Shown piece after piece: positions 1-11,837 of a stretch of 64,000 bases of DNA (within the stretch, counting starts at the first letter, position 1; every line of letters begins with the position of its first letter). The notes beneath the pieces were generated by a model. The model did not search any database, was not told the DNA's origin, and saw nothing but the letters and a program-made list of their open reading frames with translations. The translations under genes and the position numbers were made by a program. The DNA comes from Bradysia coprophila (taxonomy: Eukaryota > Arthropoda > Insecta > Diptera > Sciaridae), in contig NW_023503456.1 of NCBI RefSeq assembly GCF_014529535.1, positions 2,306,133-2,370,132 of the forward strand, in the 5' to 3' direction.

Positions 1-21
1 TCCTTAAAATAGGCCCTTGTT

Positions 22-238
22 CGGTTTGTAAAATTTTGATAATTTGAGCCAAAAATTTCTTAGTGGGGTTTGAATCCCGCGGAAATTTTGGTTGAACCAG
101 CGCTAATTATAATTGAAACTCCTGATTCAAAGAAGAATTTTTGGATGTCGTCGTCTTAGTGGAGTTGCATGGAACACAACTTTGCCTATAAACATCATAA
201 GAACTTTTTGACTCAAAATATCAAAATTTTACAAACCA
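22..238. repeat. Inverted-repeat element (MITE-like)
   Basis: The left arm at 22-60 and the right arm at 200-238 are near-perfect reverse complements of about 39 bp, both built around GTAAAATTTTGATA. The 140-bp centre has no coding potential. This is the architecture of a non-autonomous foldback or MITE. No target-site duplication was resolved. Confidence 0.65.
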
Positions 239-860
239 AAAAGTAGCATTGAGAACGAGATGACCCAGTACTAGTTCTGATCGATTAAATCGCCTCCAAA
301 CACGGACCCCGCCCTTAAGCGAAAGTTGACCATTACATAGCAATTTGCCCCCAACGAAAATGATTAATTATATGGTGGAATGTTTTCGGTTCATTTTTCG
401 CTAATTCTTACGTCAACTTTCGCATGGGACAGGCAGTAGACCCGAATGCACTGAACGTGGCTAATCATTTCATTATTAATTCGAAAACAGACCCGTGATA
501 CTCGTGGAATTTTGAACAACTCGATTCGGTATTTGTTCGGCTTGGATATGAAAACTCTACACTGTCGAAAAGACAGTTACCGATGCTTGTTACACAAAAA
601 ACCGAGTTTGCTTTCATCACAAAACTGTTACTTAGTGTAATGACTTTCGCAGCATTCTCTTTAAGAGTAATTTTATTAAAAACAAAACCAATTTTTTCGC
701 TGTGTCCTTTCCTTTACTAAAAGATCATGAAGTGCCGGTATACAAAAGAAAATCATATTTTTACCCTTTTTCGAACAAACCCGTTATAACCTATCGTACG
801 TTCAAATTAATATTTTTTTATATTATTAAGATAAGACTGAAATTCGGTTTGTAAATCAAT
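239..860. other. Non-coding spacer
   Basis: No gene, RNA or clear repeat was seen. A short stretch at about 413-440 (core TTTCGCATGGGACA) recurs inside the small ORF at 53.8 kb, so it may be a relic of a dispersed sequence. Confidence 0.4.
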
Positions 861-1013
861 ACACGAACGGAATTTTGAAAGCCGACACATTTTCTGTTTC
901 TCCGTTTTACTTGAGTTTCTGATTTCTCCGTATAAAAATAGATGCAAAATTCACAAAAAAACCAGGAAACCACGAAACAGAAAATGTGCCGATTTTCAAA
1001 ATTCCGCGAGTGT
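861..1013. repeat. Inverted-repeat MITE, about 40-bp arms
   Basis: Positions 861-900 and 974-1013 are reverse complements with about four mismatches (shared core CACATTTTCTGTTTC). The loop is about 73 bp, AT-rich and non-coding. A short symmetric element of this kind fits a MITE. Confidence 0.7.
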
Positions 1014-1773
1014 AATCTATTCCATTTCTAAGTATTTTTGTTACTCAAAATTATGGATAATAATCTCATCTACTCATCTACTAGCAACATGATTTCTAAC
1101 TTGTGGAGCACATTCCAGATACTTACCATTTAAAACAAGAGAAGCTCAACAAATTCTCTAGTGACTTCTCCATGACATAGAACAGGCCATTTTTTGTGTG
1201 TCATGTGGTTACCGAGGAAATAAAATAGTGGAGAATTTTCTATTTCTCCCAGAGGTGAACACAACATTTTTGATATGTGCGAGGCTTGATTTATGAAACG
1301 AAAATATCGATTTGCTATACCAATTTTGAAAACATAAACAAGTGACAGTTGAAGTACGAAAAGTTATATTTTCTCCACACGGGGGACAAAGTGCTGAACT
1401 TTTCTTACTAGAAATGTAATTCGGCCGATCGTCAGCAAAGCGTCACCTTTTGGCCTTTCGAGGGGAGAAAATAAGGCATATCACACAGCAGATATGAAAA
1501 AATACTTTTCAAAACATAGGCGATACAATAGTCAGCTCAAACTTCGTGATCTGTTCTGTGAAAAAGGTTGTGTTTGACTCGGGAAAAAGTAGGAAATTTC
1601 CAACTTTTTTTCAACTCGGTTAACAAATAAGGGTGAAAAAGTATCAAATCCACAGCATTTAAACATAAAAATAAATTGAGATGCAGGCCTAAAATTATGC
1701 GACTATTTTTGAGGCGATGAGTTTACCGAAAAAAAAAGAAAAAAAAATTAGAAGAAAGAATCAATTAAACTCT
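1014..1773. other. Non-coding spacer
   Basis: AT-rich sequence with frequent stops in all frames. I see no gene, RNA or repeat structure that I can support. Confidence 0.4.
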
Positions 1774-1894
1774 AGCTACACATAGCGACGCGAAAGAGAC
1801 CTAATTTAAATTTTTCTTTTGACCTTCTGTCATTTGACAGTAGAAGAAAAGAATACTTTGAATTAGGTCTCTTTCACGTCGCTACGTATAGCCA
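1774..1894. repeat. Hairpin MITE, about 120 bp
   Basis: The arms at about 1774-1806 and 1860-1892 are reverse complements around GAAAGAGACCTAATT, with a few mismatches. The loop carries a second small palindrome around TGTCATTTGACA. It reads as a compact foldback element. Confidence 0.65.
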
Positions 1895-2027
1895 CAGTAA
1901 GAAAAATTTAAACTTTAAGATTGAGAACTTTTTTAACCTTTTTAAAAACTGTCATTTTCTTACACTAAAAAGAACTAAAATGAATAGGGATGATCGATTT
2001 TAATGGTTATTTAACGGAATCGAGGCT

Positions 2028-2145
2028 TGTGAAATTATGACACATCCTGAGCCCAGTACTTTGCACGAGATTCGCACAACAATTTATGCAACCGAAGCAT
2101 CTAATTTTGTACATTATAATGCTGAGTTCCACAAAAAGTTATTAC
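2028..2145 (+). repeat. Dispersed repeat, second copy at 56320-56440
   Basis: This stretch aligns at roughly 75 percent by eye with 56320-56440 in the same orientation. Shared blocks include ACTTTGCAC and AATGCTGAGTT or its variant. Neither copy has an open frame spanning the similarity, so this is probably a fragment of an unclassified old element. Confidence 0.45.
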
Positions 2146-2578
2146 ATACGTCGTCCAGTGATCATTGCTTCTTTTGATAGTTGCATTCAACAATAACATA
2201 TTTTCTCAATCAAAGACATCAAAAAGCAACAAAAGTACTTTCTGTCACCGAGCTGAGAACATTTGATTACCTATTTTAGAGTCGATCCACCCTAATCATC
2301 AGTAACATCTAATCGTACCGAATTTAAATTACAAAAAAGAAGAAGAATTACCATCCCATCGGTAGATAAATATATTTTTAAAATACATTCACTACCCTTG
2401 TTACTATAAAAGAATTTAAAAAAAACAACATATTTTCAATTTTCATATTAAGTGCAATATACGTACCTACCTAATCATATTGTCAACTTATAAAACAGAG
2501 TAAATAAAAGAAATTTCAATTATGATGTGCGTTTTCAATTCACCAACCAAATAATACGAATCATTATATGCAAATTTA

Positions 2579-2872
2579 ATGGAATTTGTCACAGCAGTAT
2601 CACAGTCTATGGCTAACGGTGCTCAAGTTGATGTCCTCTACACAGACTTCTCCAAAGCGTTTGATAAAATCAATCACATCCGTCTGCTCGACAAACTAGT
2701 TCCCTTTGGATTTAACAGTTCATTGATTCAATGGTTTAAGTCTTATCTGACAGGTCGCTCGGAGTACGTGGTAATTGGCAGTGGACGTTCAAGAAAGATT
2801 AATCCGACATCCGGGGCTCCACAACGACATAGCAGTTATTCAAGCCACCAGTACAGTTTTTTAAAGAGATGA
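2579..2872 (+). pseudogene. Non-LTR reverse transcriptase fragment (Jockey/I-like)
   Basis: An open stretch of 97 residues carries the RT palm signature YTDFSKAFDKINH, followed by LLDKL and WFKSYLTGRS and ending in a PTSGAPQ block. These are consecutive motifs of the LINE reverse transcriptase core (blocks A to B). Similarity stops abruptly after SGAPQ at about 2822, and no endonuclease, FADD box or downstream RT follows. It is an internal fragment of a dead LINE of a different lineage from the RTE copies nearby, and is not expected to be functional. Confidence 0.75.
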
Positions 2873-3256
2873 ATTTTGACCGTTAAAAATTTGATTTTTG
2901 TAAGAAAATCGAAAGATTTTTTTTTTGTTAAGTTGGATTTTCATACAAGCCTGTATGTCAAAATTTTCTCTGTAAATTTTTTTTACTGTCCTCGTTCGGA
3001 GCTAAAAAGTCTGTGTTAAGAAGTCTTAGAGCTAAAACACATTATTTATGAACTTTTCTTTTCTGTGTTGAAATTGCATTTCATGGTGGAGGTGATTCAT
3101 TAAGAAGCATGTGCGTTGCTGAAAAGCATACATTTGGGCGTTTTTTAAATGGTACAACATAAATTTCAATAAAAATTATTTTAGTTTACTTTTGATGATA
3201 TCTTTCCACCAGAATTTTGTAAAAATGTACGACCGCTATAACGACCACGAATGTGT
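2873..3256. other. Non-coding spacer
   Basis: T-rich spacer between the RT fragment and the foldback element. I see nothing in it that I can name. Confidence 0.4.
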
Positions 3257-3599
3257 TAAGTATAGTTTCCACTTAAAAAGAGCACTCCCATTAGCCTCCA
3301 TCTACATGACAGTTGTAAAGTAGAACAAAAGAACTGTCACGCAAACCGAGTGTAATAGTACATTTCATACCTAGTACGAATAACCAGTGTTACAATAGTA
3401 CCACTCTTTTAGTTCCACTTTTTTCGTAAAAGGAAAAAGTGGAACTTTTCGGCTCCGACTTTTCGGGTCCTAGGTACGAAAATTGAATTTATTTCAATTT
3501 TTTACTTCGTTTACGTGACAGTTCCTTTGTTCTATTTTACAACTGTCATGTAAACGGAGGCTAAACGGAGTGCTCTTTTTAAGTGGAAACTATACTTTA
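3257..3599. repeat. Foldback element with about 100-bp arms
   Basis: The arm 3258-3360 and the arm 3490-3597 are inverted copies. Both start from AAGTATAGTTTCCACTT and run through AAAAAGAGCACTCC and the CTGTCA/TGACAG blocks. The centre holds a further hairpin around AGTTCCACTTTTT at 3410-3448. It is non-coding and typical of a foldback MITE. Confidence 0.65.
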
Positions 3600-3771
3600 G
3601 CTTTCAGAAGAAAATAGATTTGGTTGCAGCAGTTTGACCAGCTCTGAGAAAACTGAGCAGTTTATGCAAATTTCGTTAAACTGTTGACTTTTCTCACAAC
3701 TAGTCAAATGACTACAACCAAAACTAAATTTTTATTTAAAGCTAATACATTCTTGGTCGTACATATTTCAA

Positions 3772-6286
3772 GTAGAAGAAGTAGAAAGATTCTATGAAGA
3801 TGTCGAGAAAGCTCTGGACGAAAACCCTTCACATTACCAATATCTAATCGGTGATTTCAATGCGAAGCTGGGAAAACGAGAAGAAGACTCCGAAGTTTCT
3901 GTTGGTAGTTTTAGCAACGACCAAAGAAATGAGCGTGGAAATACTTTACTCAACTTCTTACAGCAACACAATTTGTACGCAATGAATTCATTTTTTGCAG
4001 GAAAGCCTCAACGGAAATGGACTTGGGCTAGTGCAGATGGTGTAACGAAAAATGAGATCGATTACATCATAACTGGCTGTAAGTCAACCGTTAAGAACGT
4101 TACGGTCCTAAACAATTTTTCAACCGGTAGTGATCACCGAATGGTTCGTGCAAGAGTCACGTTAAATACCAGATTTCAAAGATCACAACTAGTTCAGAAA
4201 AGTGAAAGGATTGACGTACAACGGCTTTACACACAAAATGAAGAATTTGCTACGAAAATGACTGCCGAATTAGATAACGTCAACAATCAATGTGAAACAT
4301 TGGACGAATTGAATACCAAAATCGTCGATACAATAATGGGATTCATGAAATCCAAATGCAAATCCGTCCAAGGGAAAGAATCAAAACTCAGCAGAGAAAC
4401 ATTAGACCTGATCGCAAGCAGAGCAGAGTTGGTAAAAAACGGAGGACGAGATTCGGTGGAATACCGGAACCTGTCTACAAGTATCAACAAAGCAAGGAGA
4501 TCAGATGAAAGAAAATATAATGTCCAATTGGCTCAAAACATAATTGAAGCTAACTGCAATATGAAAGTCCTACGGAGAAAAATGACAAACGCCAAAAAAG
4601 AAATCTTCAAATTACGAGACAAAACAGGAACGATCCAAACGGATCGAAATGCGATATTAAACATTGCAACAGAATTTTATGAGAATTTGTTTTCTTCAGC
4701 AAGACAGAGCCCAACGGAAGAAACCGAAGATAGACCAATAATAAGAAACGTGGGATCGGAGGATATGCCCGACATAACTGTTGATGAAGTCAAAGCTGCA
4801 GTAGCCGAGATGAAAAACAAAAAGTCTCCCGGAGAAGATGGTGTTCCAGTGGAAGCCATTAAACTAGGTGGAGACTCATTATTAAAGGCAATCACGGCTT
4901 TGTTTAATCAATGTCTCCAATGGGAAGAAGTACCAGAAGCCTGGGAAAATGCGGAATTACATTGCTGCATAAAAAAGGAGACATAACAAAGCTGGAAAAT
5001 TACCGGCCCATAAGCCTATTGTCAACACTCTACAAGTTGTTTATGAAAATCATTACGAAGAGGAACACTAACAAGTTCGACTTCTACCAACCTGTTGAAC
5101 AAGCTGCTTTCAGATCTGGTTTCAGCACAAACGACCATTTGCAGGTGATGAGAACGCTTATTGAGAAGTGTCGTGAATACAACATCGACATAGTCTTGCT
5201 ATTCATAGACTTCGAAAAAGCTTTCGATTCAGTGGAAACATGGTCGATATTGGACGCATTAGACGAATGTAGAGTAGACTCAAGGTACTCCAACACAATT
5301 CGATATGTGTACAAAAATGCTACTTCATGTATAAAACTTCATAAAATAGCACGGAGAAATTCAGAATCGGCCGAGGTGTAAAGCAGGGTGACACCATTTC
5401 ACCGAAATTATTCACGGCGATTCTGCAGAGTGTTTTTAGGAAGTTAAACTGGAGTAAAATGGGAATAAAGATAAATGGAGAGTACCTGAGCAATCTCCGC
5501 TTCGCTGATGACATTGTACGAGCGATAGCAGCGAATCTAGGTCAGGCTCAGCTTGTGCTACAACAGTTAATAGTGAAGAGGCAATCAAAGTTGGCCTCAA
5601 GATGAACTTATCGAAAACAAAAGTCATGACCAACATCGGGGGCGATAGAGAAATCAAAATTGGTGACACTGTCATTGACACTGTCGACAGCTATGTATAT
5701 CTAGGACATAAGCTGAAGTTAGGTCTGGACAACCAAACTGCAGAAATAAGACGTAGGATTGGTCTTGCATGGGCAGCGTTCGGAAAACTCAGACTAATTT
5801 TCAAAAGCAAAATGAATAATAGTCTGAAACGCAAAGTTTTCGACACTTGTATCCTTCCAGTGCTCACTTATGGAGCGGAAACGTTAACTTTAACAAAAGC
5901 ATCCGAAGAAAAGTTGAGAGTGACACAAAGAGCCATGGAACGGAGTATGCTTGGAATAACACTCAGAGACAGAATGACGAATCAATGGATTCGACAACAA
6001 ACCAGGGTCGTTGATGTCATGGAAAGAATAGCATCTCTGAAATGGAGCTGGGCGGGACATATTGCAAGAAGGACAGACGAACGTTGGACCAAAAAGATCA
6101 TGAACTGGCGACCATATAAAAGACGAGCTATAGGTAGACCACCAGAGAGATGGACAAACGGAATTAAGAATATTGCAGGTACAAACTGGCAGCAAATGGC
6201 AATGGATCGTACGAAATGGAAAGAAGTTGGAGAGGCCTACATCCAGCAGTGGATAGAAACAGGCTGAAAAAGAAGAAGAAGAAGAG
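3772..6286 (+). mobile_element. RTE-clade non-LTR retrotransposon, 5'-truncated (copy 1)
   Basis: Domains in order: the C-terminal part of an apurinic-type endonuclease (GDFNAKLGKR at about 3853, then NEIDYI and GSDHRM), an RT domain (YRPISLLSTLYKLF, FIDFEKAFDSVE, RFADDIV), and a C-terminal region ending near 6267. The 3' end is a short GAA microsatellite tail, typical of RTE elements. An exact 11-bp duplication, ACATATTTCAA, flanks it at 3761-3771 and 6287-6297, so both boundaries are certain and the 5' truncation occurred at insertion. The reading frame breaks at about 4957 (one base missing relative to copy 3), about 5340 (shared with copy 3) and about 5570. It is dead but of moderate age. 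The family is recognised from motifs only. Confidence 0.9.
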
Positions 6287-6297
6287 ACATATTTCAA

Positions 6298-6884
6298 AAA
6301 GGTTTCTGATCAAAAAAGAAATCCGAGAAACTCAAATGTATTCTTCAATTTTAGAACCGATGCCTTTTAAAAGGAAATGCAATTTATCCACCAACTGGAT
6401 TATTGAAACCAGTCATCAACACGGCTAACAAAAAATGTTAAATCAAAGACGAGTTTATAGAAAACGCTGCGTACGCTGCCACTATTTATTATTTTACATG
6501 TCAATCTACAATAATTCATCATCGTGCTCTATGATATCAGGTTTGCAAATGGGTTACACAACAATATCACTTATTTTGCACGCAAATGAACAGCACACAA
6601 CTATCAACAACTAAATTGGTCGTTGTTGACAACATATACAATGCACACTGCACCAAACATATTGTATTCAGGTGTGCAATTATAATGGAGATGACATAAC
6701 TTAATGAGACCTTCACATTGAAAATATTAAATTTCAAAATGTAATATTTAAACAAATTATACCATAAAGAAAAGTGCATGCTGGAACGGGACATTATCAT
6801 GTATAATATATGTGCGTCATGATACCACGTTAGTAAGGCGCCGTGACGCAAGTACTGACACAATAAAGAAAATTCTGTAGAACT
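6298..6884. other. Non-coding spacer
   Basis: No gene or repeat recognised between the two RTE insertions. Small open frames on both strands have no recognisable motif. Confidence 0.4.
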
Positions 6885-6891
6885 AAGGAAC

Positions 6892-6989
6892 TGGCAGCAA
6901 ATGGCAATGGATCGTACGAAATGGAAAGAAGTTGGAGAGGCCTACATCCAGCAGTGGATAGAAACAGGCTGAAAAAGAAGAAGAAGAAG
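6892..6989 (+). mobile_element. RTE 3'-end fragment (copy 2), 98 bp
   Basis: This is nearly identical to the last 98 bp of RTE copy 1, including the terminal codons and the GAA tail. A 7-bp duplication, AAGGAAC, lies at 6885-6891 and 6990-6996. It is therefore a severely 5'-truncated independent insertion and not a rearranged piece of its neighbour. Confidence 0.85.
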
Positions 6990-6996
6990 AAGGAAC

Positions 6997-7751
6997 GTAT
7001 GTACACGAACTTTCCTCCATTTGCTCCTACCATCCAAACGTCGTTTAAAATAGGTTATCGATCTTAACAAAAGTTTGTTTTCGATAAATATAAAAAAATC
7101 GATAAAATTTCATTTTTCTTATAATTAGATGATGTGACTTACCGTTGCTGAATTTAAGTATTCAAGTATGGTTATGGTTATGGAATTTTCTCATAGGAAC
7201 CCTTAACATAACAACGGTCTGTTCGGTAAGCTTTTGTTGTATCAGCTCATTAAGAATAAATTTGCGAAAACTTCATCCTTATATGAAAATGAAATTCAAG
7301 CCACATCCGATCCGAATGATCGATGGCTCTATAGAATCGTTAGTCTCCCCTGACAATTTTGTGGAACAACTTTTTCTGGTTGTCTTTTTATTTTTTGGCT
7401 GTAGAGCTGTAAAAGTGAGCTGAGTCGCATGTTGAATAACATTTATTTGTGAACTAAAAGTTGAATTATTTCGCCAATAAACAGACGATTTATTTGGAAG
7501 TGTGCAGGTTTGTAGTGCTTAGAAAGACGCTGCGATACATACCCAAAAAATGTCTAAAGGTCCGAGTGTGGAAGCGCTAGACATTGTAGTCCACCAGAAG
7601 TCCAACGGTACTACGGATGCCGTTGACCGTCGCTGTACAAGGTTACGACAATGAGAAAATTTGACTACCTCGGCGAGCTTCTAAGGGCTCCTCTGCCGCC
7701 ATAAAGCCACTAAAACCTATCAAACCTCGTTACTACGGGTCTCTACTTTCT
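6997..7751. other. Non-coding spacer
   Basis: An open frame of 92 residues at 7145-7423 has no family resemblance and an unremarkable composition, so I do not call it. The stretch 7550-7740 is less AT-rich than its surroundings but has no identifiable content. Confidence 0.35.
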
Positions 7752-8352
7752 AACGAATATTGTCGATGTCCTAGAATATTGTCGATGTCATCGAATATAG
7801 TCGATGTCCTCGAATATTATCGATGTCATCGAATATTGCCGATGTCCTCGAATATTGTCGACGTCATCGAATATTGTCCAGATATACTCGAATATAGTCG
7901 AGATATACTCTATTATAGTCGATGTCATATAATATAGTGGATGTCCTCGAATATAGTCGATATCATCGAATATAGTCGATATCATCGAATATAGTCGATA
8001 TCATCGAATATAGTCGATATCATCGAATATAGTCGATATCATCGAATATAGTCGATATCATCGAATATAGTCGATATCATCGAATATAGTCGAGATATAC
8101 TCTATTATAGTCGATGTCATATAATATAGTGGATGTCCTCGAATATAGTCGATATCATCGAATATAGTCGATATCATCGAATATAGTCGATATCATCGAA
8201 TATAGTCGATATCATCGAATATAGTCGATATCATCGAATATAGTCGATATCATCGAATATAGTCGATATCATCGAATATAGTCGATATCATCGAATATAG
8301 TCGATATCAACGAATATAGTCGATGTTCTCGAACAGACGATGTTTTCGAATA
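7752..8352. repeat. 19-bp satellite array, about 600 bp
   Basis: About 30 tandem copies of a 19-bp unit (TCATCGAATATAGTCGATA and variants), diverged at the left edge and nearly perfect in the middle. A distinctive variant block (CGAGATATACTCTATTATAG and the following 50 bp) occurs at about 7899 and again about 192 bp later, so part of the array was amplified as a larger unit. The unit is rich in self-complementary TCGA and GATATC. No conserved spacer/repeat pattern of CRISPR type is present. Confidence 0.9.
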
Positions 8353-8557
8353 TAGTCGATACATACTCGAAAATATACTCGAAGTTATGTACACTAGTGG
8401 TAGGAGTAAATAACATAAAAAGATTCTAAAATTTTTGGTTTCTTATAATAGTATAACGACTACTCATAGATATCTGGTGATTGGTACACTGACCCTACGC
8501 CATATATTCTGCTAGCGGGTGTTATTCACAATTTGTTTTTAAAATATGTGTTTCGCA
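8353..8557. other. Spacer between satellite and SINE
   Basis: No supported feature. The last bases form the left copy of the target duplication that flanks the SINE. Confidence 0.4.
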
Positions 8558-8570
8558 GTTATTTTGTCCG

Positions 8571-9191
8571 GGGCTATGGGACGGGTGGTCTAGTGGTGAA
8601 CGCACTAGACTTCCACGGAGAAGGCCCGGATTCGATCCCCGGTGCTGACATTACGAGGAATTTTTCTCTGAGTAACTTGTACGTCCCTAAGTTCACCCAA
8701 GCTTCATAAATTGGGTAGTCTCGGAAAATAAGGTACACAAAAATATGTGACGTCACTCTCATATGAGAGAATATGAGAGTCTCATATGGAAAAGGAAGGT
8801 GTACTGTATAGGAGAATCATCAGTGCGGGTCAGAACGATTCAATACGAGATGGTGCATCGGTGTGTTCGATTCGACCACCCCAGCAATGGAACCTGTCAT
8901 TAAAAATCTGCACATAAGATGGCGCCTACAACCTGCGAGTGTGATGTGAATGTGAATGATGGCAACCCAGTATACACATTACAAAATGGGTCTTCACGAT
9001 GTCGAAAGACGAAAAATATCATCTACCTTCGGTTGCCGAATCATTTGGCTAGGCCATCCTCCCGGCAGGCATCACCACAACAATTAACTGTGGAAAAGAT
9101 TAACTCAGCAGTATTAGATATAAGTTCTATGTATATGTTAATATAAGAATTGTAATAGATGTAAACACCATACGCTAAATAAATGTCCGGG
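8571..9191 (+). mobile_element. tRNA-Glu-derived SINE with 13-bp TSD
   Basis: The head contains a perfect Pol III A box (TGGTCTAGTGG) and a B-box region (GGATTCGATCC). The run GAGAAGGCCCGGATTCGATC closely resembles the anticodon-to-T arm of tRNA-Glu. The acceptor stem does not close, so this is not a working tRNA. The body is about 540 bp, with a small palindrome around 8755-8790, and ends in an AT-rich stretch. An exact 13-bp duplication, GTTATTTTGTCCG, flanks it at 8558-8570 and 9192-9204, which marks L1-type retrotransposition. At 621 bp it is long for a SINE. Which LINE mobilised it is not evident. Confidence 0.85.
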
Positions 9192-9229
9192 GTTATTTTG
9201 TCCGAACGCCTTTTTAATAACCAGTTTTT

Positions 9230-9386
9230 TGAATCAGTTGTCTGCACAATCCTCATCACCTGCCGCGCCGTGACGCATTTGTTTTTTCGTGTCGGAGCTG
9301 TAAGCGTCACCCCCACCGATATCAGCTCTTTTGTAAGTGGATAAAAGGACTTGCGTCACACTTCCACTGTAAGTGGTTTTTTGGTC
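9230..9386 (-). repeat. TGACGCAAG repeat family, copy A (reverse)
   Basis: Read on the minus strand this matches 14143-14285 and 55598-55738. All carry CCACTTACAGTGGA, TGACGCAAGTCC, TATCCACTTACAAAAGA and GATATCGGTG in order. It is non-coding and lies just upstream of the first CRAL-TRIO gene. Confidence 0.7.
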
Positions 9387-9580
9387 ACTTCAATTATAAC
9401 TAAAAATTCAGCCACCAAGAGTACAAAGAGTCGAGCTTTTTAATTTTATTCCCACCACACTGTTGAATGAACCTGTGCATTGCAAGTGCAAAACAATTTG
9501 CTAGTGGCTCAGTTTGAATAAAAAAGTTGATCGGGTAGCTACTGTTTTTCTAAGAAGTGTCGTACTTGCTATTTGGTAAT

Positions 9581-10992
9581 ATGGTGGCTGACATTGAAAA
9601 CGAGTACAAAAAATTTCCAGAATTGAAAAAGGATGAAGTATTAAAATTGATGGATTGGTGCAAACGACAACCGCATCTACCGAATCTGACTGGTTAGTGG
9701 CTTGTGCACTTTGTGCACTTATGTTGTGTATATAAGTGCTGTTCAAGAGAGATTAAAACAGAAACTAAATGCTATGCCATTTGAACGTTGCATTTATATA
9801 GTCAACACTTCATCAACACCCTGATCTAAAAGTCTCTTTTTACCATAGACAATCAGAATTTAACTGATCCTTATAATCCCATTTACTAAATTTAAGAGCT
9901 CGAAATCATCATCTACTACCATTCCTGCTACAACAGCTTTGCAACGACTAAATCTTGCATAGATACCGCACTCACCATACGTACTCATTGCCCGGATTTT
10001 TTTGCCAACCGTGATGTTTTAGCTAAGGATGTCGAAGCACAGATGAACCGACTGTAGGTGTACACTTTAAAAGACATTCTATTATTACTCAAAAAGAATC
10101 TTCAAATTGTCTGCTTGAAGGCTATTTACACCATTGCCAGGATTGACGCCAGATGGTTACAAAGTGATTTATTCGAAGTTGATGGATTCAGATCCATCGA
10201 ATTTTGTGTTCGCTGATGCATTGAAATTGTGAGATTATTTTTGCATTGAGTAATGATAGTTATAACAGCTGCTCCAATATGGCACAGCATATCATTACTC
10301 TTGAAACGGGAATTGAGCAATTGATGATCCCCATACGTTTCATAGGTACACGATGGTATGCGATTTGTGCATAATGGATGAAGGAACAGCAAATGGTCAC
10401 ATAATTGTAATGGACATGAATGGCGTTGTCTTTGGCCATTTGGCAAAGTTAGGGATTTTGACGATGAAGAAGTTCATGTTCTATCTGCAAGTAAGCGTTA
10501 AGCAAAATTGGCGGCGTTACAAGTCGTGTAAATTCTCATTAATCGGTTAAATAATCTAGGAGGGTATGCCGGTACGATTGAATGGACTACATTTCGTTAA
10601 CACGGTCTCATTTATGGATAAAGTATTGGCGCTAATGCGACCGTTTATGAAAAGGGAATTACTCGATGTGTTGGAATTGCATTCGACAGTGGAGTCGTTG
10701 AGGAAACATGTATTTCCCGAACAGCTACCGAATGAGTACGGTGGTAGAGCTGGGACATTCGACGAACTTCGAGGTAATTCTGAAGCTCTTGAACTCTTGC
10801 TGGTGTTTTGTTCTGGAAGTAAAATGTTCCGTTCCAGAGAAAACCTACAATCACATCAAAGAGAACCGGGACTTTTTCCTGCGGGAAGAGTCTGAGAGGC
10901 GTGTAAACGAAAAGTTGCGACCTGGCAAACCGAAAGGAGCTGGTGATTTGTTTGGAACGGAAGGAAATTTCAAAAAATTGGAATTCGATTGA
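9581..10992 (+). CDS. CRAL-TRIO domain protein, paralogue A
   Basis: Spliced model with exons 9581-9692, 9897-10053, 10121-10228, 10346-10490, 10560-10773 and 10838-10992, giving 296 residues in one continuous frame with GT-AG introns of 64-204 bp. The product belongs to the insect CRAL-TRIO family of small soluble carriers that bind hydrophobic ligands such as retinoids or tocopherol. An N-terminal helical CRAL-TRIO-N part (MDWCKRQPHLPN, then RTHCPDFFANRD) is followed by the lipid-binding core (PLPGLTPDGY, then IIVMDMNGVVFGHLAKL and LHFVNTVSFMDKVLALMRPF) and a basic C-terminal tail (RPGKPKGAGDLFG). The usual family length is about 300 residues. The ligand cannot be deduced. A tandem paralogue begins 845 bp downstream, and exons 5-6 are almost identical between the two. 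Confidence 0.88.
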
Positions 10993-11837
10993 ATTTTTGT
11001 ACCTGAAGATCTTGAAGTATTAAATCACTGGCGTAAACACTGGATGTGTATTTTACTGAATAGTCAGTCGTTCCTGATGAGTTTTTTTTTGTCTCTTATT
11101 CTCGTTACTCGCCAGAGCTTTTATTTATTACCGGCAATTTGAAGGTCCTGAGCTTCAAAAAATTTCTGATTTAATCTCTTAATCTAGGTCTTTGATTGTG
11201 TTATTACTTTTCGCTTAAAGGTCATTGTAGCCTCGATTGTAGCGCGTTTGGGTTTATTCATTTTCACCCAGTAAATCAACATCCACAATCAATCGATTTA
11301 GATTTAAACAAGCTATCAAGGACGTGACAAACATTTCCATTTTATTTAACGTTTATCATCATAATGAACCTTAGTGACTAACTGCGTGTTATTGCTGTCG
11401 CAAGATTCTGACTTTTAGTCAAATGAGATGGCACATTTGCAGTTGCCATTAATGATTATATCATAAAGAAAGTTTATTTGCAAGGCATCCATTCAACATA
11501 CAAATGGGATTTACTGATGATCTCAACATTTACTAAGTTTTTCTTTGAATGTACGACTCGTACTGTACGTACTGTACGAGTACCAGGATTCCGTTAATTA
11601 TCGTAAAACGTTGAAGCCCCGTTAAACAAAAATTGATATCTGAGCTTCCATACTTCCCGCACAGTGTCAACGTAAAATAGCACCGCTGCTGTTTAATTAT
11701 AGATATGATCATTACAAATACGTTTTATGACGGAGTAGTTTTAGTGTTTCGCTTGAACGAACTTAGAACGATTGAGTGACCGTGCCTAGAATCGCACACT
11801 CTACTCACAGAAACAATACATTCTGAATTTGACGAAT
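10993..11837. other. Intergenic spacer between CRAL-TRIO paralogues
   Basis: Presumably contains the 3' end of paralogue A and the promoter of paralogue B. I see no clear poly(A) or core promoter motif that I would defend, and no repeat. Confidence 0.4.

Noticed and set aside
7145..7423. Hydrophobic 92-residue ORF
   Set aside because: No family resemblance, no neighbours in frame and no splice context; likely chance.
7752..8352. CRISPR-like array
   Set aside because: The units are contiguous 19-bp repeats without unique spacers, in a eukaryotic genome; it is satellite DNA.
8576..8650. Functional tRNA-Glu gene
   Set aside because: A and B boxes are good, but the acceptor stem does not pair and the unit is the head of a TSD-flanked SINE.
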